NCBI GenBank assembly: GCA_002049455.2
Contig: KV918898.1
Coordinates: forward strand, 1-64,000
DNA: 64,000 bases
Source of the DNA: Porphyra umbilicalis
Lineage: Eukaryota; Rhodophyta; Bangiophyceae; Bangiales; Bangiaceae
Direction of reading: 5' to 3'
Part shown: positions 33,814-44,799 of the stretch, one piece after another
Layout of the letters: every line of letters begins with the position of its first letter
Numbering within the stretch: position 1 is the stretch's first letter
Position numbers and translations under genes: made by a program
Notes under the pieces: model-generated
What the model was told of the DNA's origin: nothing
Database searches by the model: none
What the model saw: only the letters and a program-made list of their open reading frames with translations

Positions 33814-34268
33814 AAGCGGTGTAGCGACGGCAGTGTCTCCGCCACTACTCGCTGCACCGGTGCACACACCGCAGGCGTCGCTGGGAAGGGGTTTCGCGGC
33901 GTGGGGGGGGCGCCCCACAGCGACGGGGCGGCTCTAAAAGCCACCTCTCCACGAGGCCGACGACGCGGGTGCAGGCGACGATGGCGGCAGAGCGGCGGGG
34001 AGGTCTTGGCAAGCCTGGCGGGGGTGATGCTCTGTGTTGAACAGACCGTGGGTGGTGCACCTGCACCGAATCTTGCGTGTTGCTCGTGCTGCTCGTATTG
34101 TCTTTGCTGTGTCTCCGTGAAGCTTGCCTCGCGCAACTGTCTAGGGTGCACGCTGCGAGGCTGCTCGTTGCGCTCCGCGCAGTACAATGCAGCACAGCTG
34201 CTCAGGACAACATGGACCCCACGACGGTAACAAAAACCGAAATATAGCAGTTAATCTCCACGCCCACG
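33814..34268. other. left edge of the low-GC accessory block
   Basis: Directly follows the break in RPC4 similarity. No gene or terminal inverted repeat recognised. Confidence 0.4.
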
Positions 34269-35228
34269 CTACTGAGAGTGCCCTGGGATACCAGCCCCCC
34301 CTACAGCCGGAAACGCCTTTCGCAGCTCCTCCTCAACCAGCTGCAGCCCGCGCTCGTCGTTGCGCAAGCAGCTCTCCGCGGCCGATCTGTTGAGCATCAT
34401 TCCCTTGCCCAGCGGAAGGCCCTCTCGCACGCACGAGTCGAAATCAACGAGCTTTGCCACCTCGCGGTCGCCGTTCTTGGTGATCATGATGTTCTGCATG
34501 TTGATGTCGTTGTGGCAGAAGGGTACGTGCACCATGGCGGCGTCCTTGTCGCCGTCCTTGTCGCGGACGTGGAGCTTGGTGTGGAGGTGATCCAGCGCCG
34601 ACTGCACTTGCGCGATGATGTCATCCACGTTCAATGGCCTCGTCGTGTCGAGGCATCGCATAAGTAGCATCTCCGGGAGCTTTTCGAGGACCAGGCCCGT
34701 GACGCGGCCGTCGACCACAATGCAGCCGTGGTACTTGACGATGTTGTCGTGCTCGTTGTGCTGCAGCACGGTCTCGAAGAGGAGTACCTCCGACTCGGCG
34801 TACGACTTCCGCTTCTCCCGCTCGACGGGATCCATGGAGAAGAGCAGCTGCGGGCGCTTGATGTAGAGCTCGGGGGTGATGTTTGCCGGCTTAAATTCCG
34901 TAAAGCCGGGTCGAAACGCCGGGAACACCTCCACCGGGTTGAAGTACACCTGCGGGCCGTTAAGCTCCCCGGGTGACACTTGCGGACCATCGAGCTCCCC
35001 AGGTTGACTACGGTCCGCTTGCGGCTTGTTGTGCGACTGAGCGATCGCCACGTCTACCACCGGTCGCAGGGCGTCCAGGTTCCATGAAGGCACATCCGCG
35101 CATGAACGGCGCAAAAAGCCGTGATGCTCGACGCCGTCCTTCTCATGGTAGAATATAATCGTGGTGTGCAGGTAGGCCTTGGTTTCCGGGTCAACGCCCT
35201 GCATAGCCGCCAGCACGACGGCCGCCAT
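34269..35228 (-). CDS. Divergent protein-kinase-like protein
   Basis: 319 residues from ATG 35228 (MAAVVLAAMQGVDPETKAYL). The catalytic loop is VPFCHNDINMQNIMI (H-x-D-x4-N) and the metal-binding site is KLVDFDSC, with DFD in place of DFG. An upstream acidic-hydrophobic strand pair (SEVLLFETVLQHNEHDNIVKY, then VTGLVLEKLPEML) fits the small-lobe/hinge region, with E and K of the hinge visible. No clear glycine loop or APE motif is seen. It resembles the atypical kinase-like families expanded in fungi and algae rather than a standard Ser/Thr kinase. Base composition is lower in GC than the genes at 1-33 kb. Substrate unknown; activity is plausible because catalytic Asp and Asn remain. An alternative upstream start would add about 100 low-complexity residues. 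Confidence 0.7.
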   Translation of the reverse strand: MAAVVLAAMQGVDPETKAYLHTTIIFYHEKDGVEHHGFLRRSCADVPSWNLDALRPVVDVAIAQSHNKPQADRSQPGELDGPQVSPGELNGPQVYFNPVEVFPAFRPGFTEFKPANITPELYIKRPQLLFSMDPVEREKRKSYAESEVLLFETVLQHNEHDNIVKYHGCIVVDGRVTGLVLEKLPEMLLMRCLDTTRPLNVDDIIAQVQSALDHLHTKLHVRDKDGDKDAAMVHVPFCHNDINMQNIMITKNGDREVAKLVDFDSCVREGLPLGKGMMLNRSAAESCLRNDERGLQLVEEELRKAFPAVGGAGIPGHSQ

Positions 35229-35786
35229 AGCAGGTATTGAAGAAGCATGAGCGAGCACCAGCCACCTCCACACCACCCAGCCGCCAAAACTATTCAGGGC
35301 CCAGGGGAGAAAGGAAGAAGGGGAGGGAAAGGAATGGTCCGCAGGGGGGAGGAATGGTGGGACGGGAGAAGGATGGGAGGGGGGAGAGCGCGGAAGGAGG
35401 CGAGGGGCGCTAGGCGGCCAACACTCGCATGCGACGAGGCAAGACGACCGGACACCAGCAGGCGGGCAAGGGAAACAGGCGCAGGTGGCGACGGCACAGG
35501 AAGACTTCTTTTGGGCACGCCCGTCAGGCAGCACAAGAAAAGAAAGACTTAATACCGAGGGTGGGTTCGACCGCCGTCGTCCTCACCTGAGCGCAAGAGA
35601 CGATAAGGCAAGTACTAAAATCCCGACAGAGTACAATCGAATACTGCCTTCGCCACGGTGTGGTGGCTGTGTATCTTTAATAAAGACCGGGGGTCTTCAA
35701 GCGTACCCATTTCAGGATAGCGTCTGCGTATTCGGTATGATCCATGGCAAGCGTCCACTTATTAATACGACGACGCCACTGTCAAG
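35229..35786. other. intergenic
   Basis: Purine-rich on the plus strand from about 35300 to 35420, hence a pyrimidine-rich leader for the minus-strand kinase-like gene. Nothing else seen. Confidence 0.4.
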
Positions 35787-36344
35787 TTGGTGTGCGGCCA
35801 AGGGAGCTGCCAACCTGTGCCAGCCGACGCGGCCGGCGGCGTCGAGCCAGTGCCGGCGATGGGCACCGCGATGGCGGTGGCAGGGGCAGTGGGGTGGACC
35901 CCCGCCACGAACCTGCGGTACTTGACCATTGCTCTTGGGCCCACCGCGACAGACGTGGCAATGGCGTCGCTGGCCGCCCTGCCGACGTTGACAACCCTCC
36001 GCCTGCCGTTGACTGCAGCCAGCAACGTGCGGCGGTCGGCGTGGCCGGCCTTCCCCGCACTCGCACGCTTGGCGTTGGTGTTGTCGACCGAGCTCGCGTC
36101 GTGCGGGGTGAGCGCCGGCACCGCCCTGGACGCCCTCTTCGCCCACCCGTCGGTCGCACCCGTGGCGCTCGTCGCTCTACTGGTTGTGACGTACGGGGTC
36201 GCGGCCGGCGCACTGCTGCCGGCGCACCTCCCCGACGATGAGGTGGGCGGGTGGGGGTCTCCCCCCCCAGACCTGGCCCCGCTAGCGTCTTGGACGGGCT
36301 TGCGTTCCCTGACGTGGTCATCGTACGGGCATCGGGCGGTTGGA
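35787..36344 (+). pseudogene. LRR-like protein fragment, interrupted
   Basis: Open frame with leucine-rich-repeat-like periodicity: NLRYLTIALGPTATDVAMAS, LAALPTLTTLRLPLT, FPALARLALVLSTELASC, LASWTGLRSLTWSS. The repeat pattern then runs straight into AT-rich DNA at about 36343 and stops within four codons. There is no convincing ATG at the 5' end (an internal one is at 35859). It looks like a fragment of a larger LRR gene broken by insertion. Family of origin not recognised. Confidence 0.5.
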
Positions 36345-36606
36345 GAATTTAATTAAATTCTTAATCGATTCAAATACACAATATTTACGTACAATCTATT
36401 CTACAGTCCAAAGTATGTTGCTATCTATAATAAAGAAGCTATCGGACAACAACCTAAATAAATCAAAACCTTCTTTTCAGGATTTAAATTCTCTTGTTTT
36501 AACAGTCAGTTTGGAAACTTCCTTATATAGTAGTAAAATTGATACCAAATCTGGAATATATTCTTATTGAACTTAATAAAATATATAATGTATTTATTAA
36601 TAATAA
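36343..36606 (+). other. AT-rich insertion, possibly organelle-derived or foreign
   Basis: About 260 bp of strongly AT-rich DNA in a GC-rich genome. It carries a 76-codon open frame (36340-36570) beginning LENLIKFLIDSNTQYL, with A/T-ending codons, and ends exactly where the first 311-bp repeat begins. The composition and codon style fit plastid or mitochondrial DNA. I could not name the source gene. Confidence 0.6.
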
Positions 36607-36917
36607 GGTGCGTGTCCCAAAAATGAGCCATGGCGGTTTTTTCTTTTTTTCTCGGCCCACTGGCCGTCTGCAACGGTCCGATAATGTAATGTGACCCACT
36701 CGGTCCCATTGTGCTTCCAGAACAGCCCCTGACAGTATTAGCAGAGGCGGCACATCCTGACGTGTCATGGGGGAAAGTGCCATTCATTGCAGCTTCGACT
36801 GGTGACGATCACGCGGCCCAATCAAATGCACAGATACTAGAGCAGGCATGTGCTGACAATTTGCGCACGAAGAAAAGGGCACCACCTCACCAATAAAAAC
36901 GTGAAAAAGACCCCTAT
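36607..36917 (+). repeat. repeat module A, copy 1 (311 bp)
   Basis: Begins GGTGCGTGTCCCAAAAATGAG and ends CGTGAAAAAGACCCCTAT. About 90 per cent identical to the next 311 bp. Short open frames inside differ between copies and show no domain. Confidence 0.85.
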
Positions 36918-37228
36918 GGTGCGTGTTCCAAAAATGAGACATCGCGGTTTTTTCTTTTTTTCTCGGCCCACTGGCCTTCTGCAACGGTCCGATAATGTAA
37001 TGTGACCCACTCGGTCCCACTGTGCTTCCAGAACGGCCCCTGACAGTGATAGCGGAGGCGGCATCTCCTGACGTGGCATGGGGGAAAGTGTCAGTCATTG
37101 CAGCTTCGACTGGTGACGATCACGTGCCCCAATCAAATGCACGGATACTAGAGCAGGGATGTGTTGACAGTTCGTGCACGAATAAAAGGGCACGACCTTA
37201 CCAATAAAAACGTGAAAAAGACCCCCAT
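36918..37228 (+). repeat. repeat module A, copy 2 (311 bp)
   Basis: Direct tandem copy of module A, starting GGTGCGTGTTCCAAAAATGAG. Its last about 35 bp recur inverted at 38198-38232. Confidence 0.85.
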
Positions 37229-37547
37229 GTAGCCCCCTGTGAGGAAAACACGATTTGGGACACCCCTCATAGAAGCTCCAGTTAGCACATGAGCTTTGGC
37301 GTTGCAAACCTGTATCCCCAAGAACCTGAAAAAGACTGGCTCCAAGATCGGGGCTATCTGAGAGGTCCACAGAACAGGGCCCACAGGCGGGAACTAAGGA
37401 GTTGTCAGCCAAGAACGCGTCGGGAGAGGCTCTTTCCATGGAGGCCAGTCGAGAACTTTCTCGTACCCCACCCCACCTGCCCCCGTGCAGTGATTTGTCA
37501 GTCCTTCAGAAAACGCGCATGTCTCATTTTTGGGACACGCACCATAT
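37229..37547 (+). repeat. repeat module B, copy 1 (319 bp)
   Basis: Starts GTAGCCCCCTGTGAGG and ends with the inverse of the module A start (GTCTCATTTTTGGGACACGCACC). Modules A and B therefore share a terminal motif in opposite orientations, as in one element with terminal inverted repeats. Confidence 0.85.
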
Positions 37548-38203
37548 GTAGCCCCCTGTGAGGAACACACGATTTAGGACACCCCTCATCGAAGCTCCAG
37601 TTAGCACATGAGCTTTGGCGTTGCAAACCTTTAACCCCAAGAACCTGAAAAAGACTGGCTCCAAGATCGGGGCTATCTGAGAGGTCCACAGAACAGGGCC
37701 CACAGGCGGGAACTAAGGAGTCGTCAGCCAAGCACGCGTCGGGAGAGGCTCTTTCCATGGAGGCCAGTCGAGAACTTTCTCGTACCCCACGCCGCCTGCC
37801 CCCGTGCAGTGATGTGTCAGTCCTTCAGAAAACGCGCATGTCTCATGTTTAGGACACGCACCATAAGGTGTAAGGACACGCACCATATGGTGCGTGTCCC
37901 AAAAATGAGACATACGCGTTTTCTGAAGGACTGACACATCACTGCACGGGGGCAGGCGGCGTGGGGTACGAGAAAGTTCTCGACTGGCCTCCATGGAAAG
38001 AGCCTCTCCCGACGCGTGCTTGGCTGACGACTCCTTAGTTCCCGCCTGTGGGCCCTGTTCTGTGGACCTCTCAGATAGCCCCGATCTTGGAGCCAGTCTT
38101 TTTCAGGTTCTTGGGGTTAAAGGTTTGCAACGCCAAAGCTCATGTGCTAACTGGAGCTTCGATGAGGGGTGTCCTAAATCGTGTTTTCTTCAAAGGGGGC
38201 TAC
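37548..38203. repeat. 656-bp near-perfect palindrome made of two inverted module B copies
   Basis: Module B copy 2 (37548-37864) and its inverted copy (about 37886-38203) face each other across about 20 bp. Both arms carry the same variants (for example CGATTTAGGACACC and the ACCTTTAACCCC reading), so the arms are closer to each other than to copy 1. The inverted arm continues into an inverted module A end at 38198-38232. Confidence 0.85.
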
Positions 38204-38698
38204 ATGGCGGTCTTTTTCACGTTTTTATTGGTATGGCGCTTCCCCCTTTTCTGATGGGACACCTTGAGCTTCTGGCACCACTTTTTTTTTGACCCCTCCC
38301 AGGATGCCAGAGGGGGGCTATCGGAGATGCTCTGGGCTGGGCTTCTGCAGTTTCTTGTTGCACTCGTGTGGCAAAGTAAATATTTTTTGAGCCAGTCACG
38401 AGAAAAGTCGCCGATTGGTGCGACTCTAGGGGTCCAGTGCTTCAAAACGGGGTAAGCTCAGAGCCGCTGTCATCCGCCATGTGAAAAAAGCTTAGTTCTT
38501 TCCTAGTCGGTACCCAGCTTTTTTTCACGCGTCGCCCTGCGGTGTCCCAGATGCAGGTGCCGTTAAATCGACGTCCTTCAATATGGTCCCAATTGGGACC
38601 TCATCCGACAAAAGCTCAGAAGCTCACTTGGCCTCCTCGGTTCTTTGCTTGTCTGAACGGCCCCATGCGACCTGTGGCACCCCGGAACGTTCGGGCAA
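38204..38698. other. repeat-rich spacer with small hairpins
   Basis: Includes an inverted module A end, a 28-bp sequence (38230-38257) found inverted at 60031-60058, a 12-bp perfect hairpin (38482-38493 with 38517-38528), and the palindrome GGTCCCAATTGGGACC (38585-38600). No gene. Confidence 0.6.
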
Positions 38699-39099
38699 GT
38701 GGGTGATTCCTCGTTGACGGCTGTTGCCCCCGCATGTGTGGGTCGCTGCAGCCGGTGTGTTCTCCCGTCGGCCGCCTCGGTCAGCAGACCAGTCCTCTGT
38801 GCATGTCTCAGACGGGGGGTGTTCTTGCACGGCGGCCCTCCACCGCATCTCGCGGCGGGCAGCAGGGGTGCACCTGGGGACTTTTCTCATTGGCTCTGTT
38901 TCTCGCGAAGTCGCCTCGCTGGCACTTCGCGTCCCCCGAGCGTGTTGTCGTGCGTCGTGGTCCTGTTCGTGTCGGCGCTCGTGGTGCTGGGCCTCGTGGA
39001 GATCGTTGTCGGCGTGGGCGCGGCGGCCAGGGAGCTCGCTCGCGGGCTCCGACCGCCTCTGTTCTCGCTTGTGCTAGTGCTCCTGCTAGCGCTCCTGAT

Positions 39100-39950
39100 A
39101 GGGCTCCCTTCCGTGCCCGTGCCCGTGCCCGTGCCTGTGCCCGTTCTCGTGCTCGCGCTCGCGCTCGCGCTCGCGCTCGCGCTCGTGCTCGCGCTCGTGC
39201 TCGCGCTCGTGCTCGTGCTCCTTTCGGTGCTCATTTGGGGGGAGCACCAGGCGGTCGTGGTCGTCAGTGACGAGGTGGCCGTGGTTTCCTCCGGCGACAC
39301 TTTCGTAGTCGGCGTTGTGCGCGCGGGCGCGGCGGCCGAGCAGAGGAGCGCGCTCACGGGCTGCAACTGCTCGTGTCTGTGCTCCTGCTCGCGCTTCTGC
39401 TTCTGCTTGTGCTTGGCTCTACCTCGAGCTCGCGCTCGCGGTCCTGCTCGCGGTCCTGCTCGCGCTTGTGCCCGTCGTCGTGCCCGTCGTCGTGCCCGTC
39501 GTCGTGCTCGTCTTCGTGCTCGTCGTCGTGCTCACCCTCCCGCTTGTGCTTGCGCTATTCCTCGTGCTCGCGCCCCAGCTCGCGCTTGTGCTCGCGCTTG
39601 TGCTCGTCGTCGTGCTCGTCGTCGTGCTCACCCTCCCGCTTGTGCTTGCGCTCTTCCTCGTGCTCGCCCTCACGCTTGGCTTGCGCTCTTCCTCGTGCTC
39701 GCGCTCCAGCTCGCGCTCCAGCTCGCGCTCCAGCTCGCGCTCCAGCTCGCGCTTGTGCTCACCATCGTGGTGAACGTCGGGCTGCGCGGACTCGTGCTCG
39801 TGTTTGTGCACGTCGGGCTGCGCGCACTCGTGCTCGTCTTTGTGCACGTTGTGCTGCGCGAGCTCGTGCCTGTGTTCGTGCACGTCGTGCTGCGCGAGCT
39901 CGTGCTCGTGCTCGTGCTCGTGGCCGTTTCGGCGTCGCTGTGGAGGGCTG
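39100..39950 (+). repeat. codon-scale simple and tandem repeats (GCTCGC/GCTCGT family, 36-bp units)
   Basis: The left part is short GTGCCC, GCTCGC and GCTCGTG repeats. Around 39515 and 39615 a roughly 60-bp stretch recurs. From about 39785 to 39910 three to four 36-bp units end in TGCACGTCGTGCTGCGC. All units are multiples of three. The plus strand reads as Val/Leu- or Ser/Arg-rich, the minus strand as Glu/His/Arg-rich. Which strand, if any, is expressed is unknown. Confidence 0.7.
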
Positions 39951-40113
39951 GAAGGAGGTCGGGGTTGTCGGTGACGAGCTGCACGTGGTTGTCGGCGGCG
40001 TCGCATCCGCGCGCGCGCTGGTGCTCGTCCTCGTACCTTTGTTTCTGCGCGTGTGTGTCGCTCGGCAGGCAGGACGTCGTGGTGACCGTCCACGTGGCGC
40101 CCGTCGTTTTCAG

Positions 40114-41622
40114 CAGCGCCCTGAGCTGGAGGTAGGAGTCATCAAGACTCGGTGCCTGCTGTGCGGTTTTGACTCCAATGACAAGACCGGCCACGGGCAG
40201 GTGTCATGCGACTTGCGCAAACTACCGTGCCGCCGTACGCTTCCCGCCGGGAACCCCTTCAAGCGCCACATCACACAATGCACCGACCTGGCATGTGTTT
40301 GCAGGCAGAAATGCCCATCATGCGACATTATGGGACATTCGAACCGAACTCTCGCCGTCAGCGGCACGCACTACCGCAGCGGCACGGGCGGCAGCATTTT
40401 GCGCAAGGAGAGCGCACCGCCGTTGCGCGGGGCGGATTACGTTTGTGGCCTCATTCACGACGCCGAGGCCGAGGGCTTTCGCGTGGCCGCGGTTGCCCAC
40501 TACAAGAAGAAGTTGGATGAGTCAGCTCGTCTGGCAGGTGCCGCGGAGGAGCTTGTTGGCAACGCGTCGCAGTCGGGGATGAACCCAGCGGCAAGCCTGG
40601 CCCGCATGGAGGAGATGGGAATGAAGGCCGCTACCCTGGATCCCTCCAACCGGGCACACTTTGACGAGTCGTCGCGTCTCCTGGAAGACCCCAATGTGTC
40701 TGCTGTGGATGCATCCTTGGGGGCATGCGGCGTGTTCGTCGGTTCGACGCGGCCTTCGGCAGTAGGCTCCGTTGCGGCAACGGGACCAACGGGACCTGTC
40801 GTTGGCGCCCCCTCGGCGCACGGCGTCGCGGCTGCCGTTCGAGCAGCCGCTCGGGCTGCTCCATCTGCCACTGCGGCCACTGCCGCCAACGCCGAACAAC
40901 CAGTCGGACAACAGGCCATGCCGCGGTCACGCGGCGGCCAGACGTCGCGAGGGAGCTCCCTCGTAAGCGCGCAGACGCTCTTTGGCGCCAACAACTTGTC
41001 AATGGCGCAAGCTGGCATAGATACTGCTCGCCGTCTCTCTCTGACGGGGTCTGTATCGACGCGGCCAGCTTCACGAGCCGCCAACGCGACGGCTGGCACG
41101 GGTAGTGGGACGCGGTCGTTTGAGGCAGCGGCGAGCCCCTTTGCGTGGCCGCCGGGCGAGCGCCAGCGCTTTGAAGAGTCTCTGGGTGCATTTGAGCAGC
41201 CGTCGCTCAGCGTCATGACGTCAGAAGAGCTGGCGGTGGCGGCGCACAAGGGATCGCTCGGCGACACCATGGCGTCTAAATTGCCTGAGGTGAAAGCAGA
41301 CTTCATCGATGGCGCCCGGAACAACATGCTCCTGGGCGTAATGCTCACTTGTGGTGTCGTGACGCCGGCGCGCTTCGCGGAGCAGCTGTGCTCGTCTCGG
41401 CTGCAGAAGCCGCACACGAACTTGCTGATGAAGCTTGCGGTCTGGATGGTCAAGATACACAAGGAAGCGGAATTGTCAGCGCCGGAGGAGGGGCGACCTC
41501 GCAAGCGGTCGCGGTCCGGTGACATTGTGGGTGGGTCGGGATGCGTCAGCGGTAGTGGTGAAGACGACAGTCCTGATGGAGAAGGACCGTTGGATGTTGA
41601 CGAGGGTCCACCCCACGTGTGA
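40114..41622 (+). CDS. Unknown protein with an unfamiliar Cys/His domain, 5' end unresolved
   Basis: The reading frame is open for several hundred codons upstream through repeats, but a good acceptor (GTCGTTTTCAG ending at 40113) suggests an exon starts at 40114. Right after it comes a Cys/His module: CLLCGFD, then C-x6-C (CDLRKLPC) RRTL, FKRHITQC, and CVCRQKCPSCDIMGH, the ligands of two or more zinc sites. A hydrophilic middle (about 40500-41100) is followed by a helical C-terminal part (SVMTSEELAVAAHKGSLGDT, LLGVMLTCGVVTPARFAEQL) and a basic RKRSRSGD likely nuclear signal, ending at TGA 41620. About 500 residues from 40114. No known family; nucleic-acid or chromatin binding is a guess. Confidence 0.6.
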   Translation, partial: QRPELEVGVIKTRCLLCGFDSNDKTGHGQVSCDLRKLPCRRTLPAGNPFKRHITQCTDLACVCRQKCPSCDIMGHSNRTLAVSGTHYRSGTGGSILRKESAPPLRGADYVCGLIHDAEAEGFRVAAVAHYKKKLDESARLAGAAEELVGNASQSGMNPAASLARMEEMGMKAATLDPSNRAHFDESSRLLEDPNVSAVDASLGACGVFVGSTRPSAVGSVAATGPTGPVVGAPSAHGVAAAVRAAARAAPSATAATAANAEQPVGQQAMPRSRGGQTSRGSSLVSAQTLFGANNLSMAQAGIDTARRLSLTGSVSTRPASRAANATAGTGSGTRSFEAAASPFAWPPGERQRFEESLGAFEQPSLSVMTSEELAVAAHKGSLGDTMASKLPEVKADFIDGARNNMLLGVMLTCGVVTPARFAEQLCSSRLQKPHTNLLMKLAVWMVKIHKEAELSAPEEGRPRKRSRSGDIVGGSGCVSGSGEDDSPDGEGPLDVDEGPPHV

Positions 41623-41829
41623 TGGTGGACGACTTGGTGGAAGAATACACTGTTAGTTTTGGTCTCCTCGTGTCTCATATCTTCGGCTATTAATGCGCCC
41701 CCCACGAAGTGCGTCGACGGCGAGTGCGCTTCAGGTACGTCGTGCAATACGACCGCGATTGATAGCATTCGGCGTCAGCAACAAGTGCCCCGTGGCAACC
41801 TCAAAGCCACGTCTGCCTGTTGGGTCCAG

Positions 41830-42297
41830 GGGCACCCCTGCAAGAAAGACGGCGAGACACCCTGCGACTTACGCACCAAACGGGCCGGCAACACCGCTGC
41901 TGATGCAGAGCCACGCCCGCAAGAGAAGCAGCGAGACACCCTGCGACTTACGCACCAAACGGGCCGGCAACACCGCTGCTGATGCAGAGGCACGCCGGCA
42001 AGACAAAAAGCGAGACACCCTGCGACTTACGCACCAAACGGGCCGGCAACACCGCTGCTGATGCAGAGGCACGCCGGCAAGTGAAACAGCGAGACACCCT
42101 GCGACTTACGCACCAAACGGGCCGGAAACACCGTTGCGGATGCAGAGGCACGCCGGCAAGTGAAACAGCGAGACACCCTGCGACTTACGCACCAAACGGG
42201 CCGGCAACACCGCTGCTGATGCAGAGCCACGCCCGCAAGAGAGACAGCGAGACACCCTGCGACTTACGCACCAAACGGGCCGGCAACACCGCTGCTG
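41830..42297. repeat. 79-bp minisatellite, six copies
   Basis: The core GAGACACCCTGCGACTTACG starts at 41854, 41933, 42012, 42091, 42170 and 42249, exactly 79 bp apart. About 58 bp of each unit are nearly invariant and about 20 bp (GCCACGCCCGCAAGAGAAGC and variants) change. A period of 79 is not a multiple of three, so it is not a protein repeat. Confidence 0.95.
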
Positions 42298-44799
42298 TGG
42301 GGAAGCTTCTGATTGAGGGTCTCCAGCACTTCGTCTCTGTCCCAAGTCGATCGATTCCAAAAGCACTCGGGACAATATTGGCTTAAGTCTTTCACAACCC
42401 GTCAACCGATTGCAAATTCTTGTCGAACACTTCGAAACTTGCGCTGATGGTCAGATCTTTTTCCAGTCATGACGCCGATGGTCAGATAATTTCCATTCAT
42501 GACGCACACAACACGGGTGAGCCATGTCCTTTGAAATAAGTTCATTGTCCACAGACCCTTTCGAAAAGCATTCACCGAAGGCGGGGCGCCTTCAGCAGCA
42601 CGCGGATGCAAGTGATGAACATAAATTCAACGATGGTCGGCAGTTCCAAAGCACTTTCATCGCAAGATATCTGAAATGCCACTTGACAGGAATGGTTGTC
42701 CTATGGCCCGACATGGACCGCAGCTAAGAGTCGCTGACGGGTGTGATGCGGGAGTGCCATTCCAACCCTGAGCATTCGCCCCGGCAGACTCACGAGCACC
42801 CACCCCCTCACCAGGACGAACCACTCCGTCTCTGTGCATCCACCGCGATCATCAACCGCGTGCTCAATCACATGCCGACCGCGCATGTGGGCGCCGTACA
42901 ATGGCGACGCGTGGGACCGCGAAAGCACGGTACAACCGCGCGTTTCCAGCAGCTCCAGGGCCGCCGCTATGGCGGTGACCGTCACGCGGTGGCGGCGCCC
43001 ACGCCGCCCAGCGCCGTCGGCAAAACCGCCGCTGCCGCCGGGCGACCGTCACGGACTGGCGAGCGAGTTGGTGGCCATAAACCCGGCGGCGCGTCGCCGG
43101 CAGTGTCGCCGCGCACGACGCCCGATGGCGATGCTGTCTGACCAGCCGTGGACGCCACAGAGATATCAAAGACACTCGCCACGAGGAGATTCCTCACTGA
43201 AGCGGGCAGCAGAAACGCTGTCGGCACGCGCAGTGCGGCACGCCGCCGTCTCCGCCCCCGTCACAACTACCCTTTCTCACAGCGCGCCGGGCGCCCGCAA
43301 CTGACCTCGCTTGCGCAATACCTACGCAGGCGGGCGCCAGCGCGGGATCCACAGCTGCTGCCGGCCGCAGAGGTTGCGAACGGCAAAAGAGGCCTCGCGA
43401 ACGCGGCCGCTTTCGCTCCTGTGTTGTCGCGGCCGCGGAGCTGGCGACTGCTGCCAGTTTTTGCAGCTTTGCAGGCGCCGGCACAGGCAGCTTTCCCGTC
43501 TCGCTTGCGCCCCCGCGCATGTTATCGGCGCTTGCGCTGTCCCTTGAGTGCGATGGCGCCAGCGCCGACGCAGAGGCGGCGGCTGCGCCGCTGGCCGCGG
43601 CGCGTGCGACCTGCAGCGACGGTCGACATCGCCGCCGTCGGCCGCGTGTTCGCAATTGTACACAGCACAGGTTATCGAACTCCGGGAGCGGCTCTTCGTC
43701 CTCGGAGACTGGCCACGAAGGCGCATCTAAGGACTTCATTTCGCGAAAAGAAATTGATTCTGCTTCACGGTCTAATTCTTCAATGATCCGACATTTGTGC
43801 AAGCAACAGCAGACAGGATGCCTGGATGGCGCGACATGGAAGGTTAGCTCGATCGCGATCGTGACATCAACCCATCGATCGTCGGCACACTCATCGTCAA
43901 AATGCAATCCGTCGACCGATCATTGACTTGGGAAAACTCGGAAGCCTCCACTTTCCGACCATGATTCTCATCGTGGTGAGCACACACATGTCTCGGAAGA
44001 AACGCAGGCCGTGCACATGAGTACGAACGTCCCGTTGCACGGGGCGAACAATGTGCCTTCGTTGGACCCGGGCGAAAGGGCCGCTACTGCTCCCTTAGCC
44101 GCTGAGGAATATGTCCATGACGGGTGTGCCGCGAGCTGCATCGCCAACTGCGCTCGCCCAATAATTAGTCCCTGCGGAGACAGTCTTGAGGAAACTTCCC
44201 CTGCCATCACTCTGAGTCGAGGGCCCGGTGTATCGAAAATCATCCGAGCACAGTTCCTGCGCTATCGCATGTGTCTCTGCGGTACGCCATGGAAACCTTC
44301 CCGTTGCAGGCGACCGCGGATCATTTCGAACTAGTATCCCACGGAGGACGCGGGCGGCTCTCGACGCCGCACACTTCAGACGTCACCAACTTAGAAGCAG
44401 CACGACCTGCATTGTGCCATAGTCGCCGTTTGTCGTCGATGGTACTGCGATTGTCGGCGACAGGTGCAACCTATAACGCACCAGTTCTCCTCAACTGATG
44501 CGCAGTGGGCGCCCATTGCATTTTTGTGACCAAACCCAGCGGCAAAGCTTGGCCTTGAACCCTGGGGGGGTCTGTTGCTGTCGCGAGGCACTTCTTTCAT
44601 TGTCCGTCAAGTCACCCTCCATGCATTCCACCTTCCAGCCAGCTTGCGTGACCCAACACGTTGGGATCCGGATGCCGTGGACACGAGCTGTGCTGGCCCT
44701 CAACGAATGTGGGCGGGTCGACTGTGTCGATCGAGGTCAGTGTTTGAGGAGAGAAAATTGATGAAGTAGACCTCGTTTTCTGGTGATTCGTGAGCTCAC
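42298..44799. other. 2.5-kb region without identifiable gene
   Basis: Contains two imperfect 30-bp direct repeats near 42446-42503 (GATGGTCAGAT...CATGACGC). A minus-strand open frame (43194-43907) lacks any domain. Nothing else recognised. Confidence 0.4.

Noticed and set aside
41830..42297. CRISPR-like appearance of the 79-bp array
   Set aside because: The conserved part is far longer than a CRISPR repeat, the variable parts are near-copies of each other, and the genome is eukaryotic.
43194..43907. 237-codon minus-strand open frame
   Set aside because: Starts plausibly but has no domain, and plus-strand frames of similar length overlap it.
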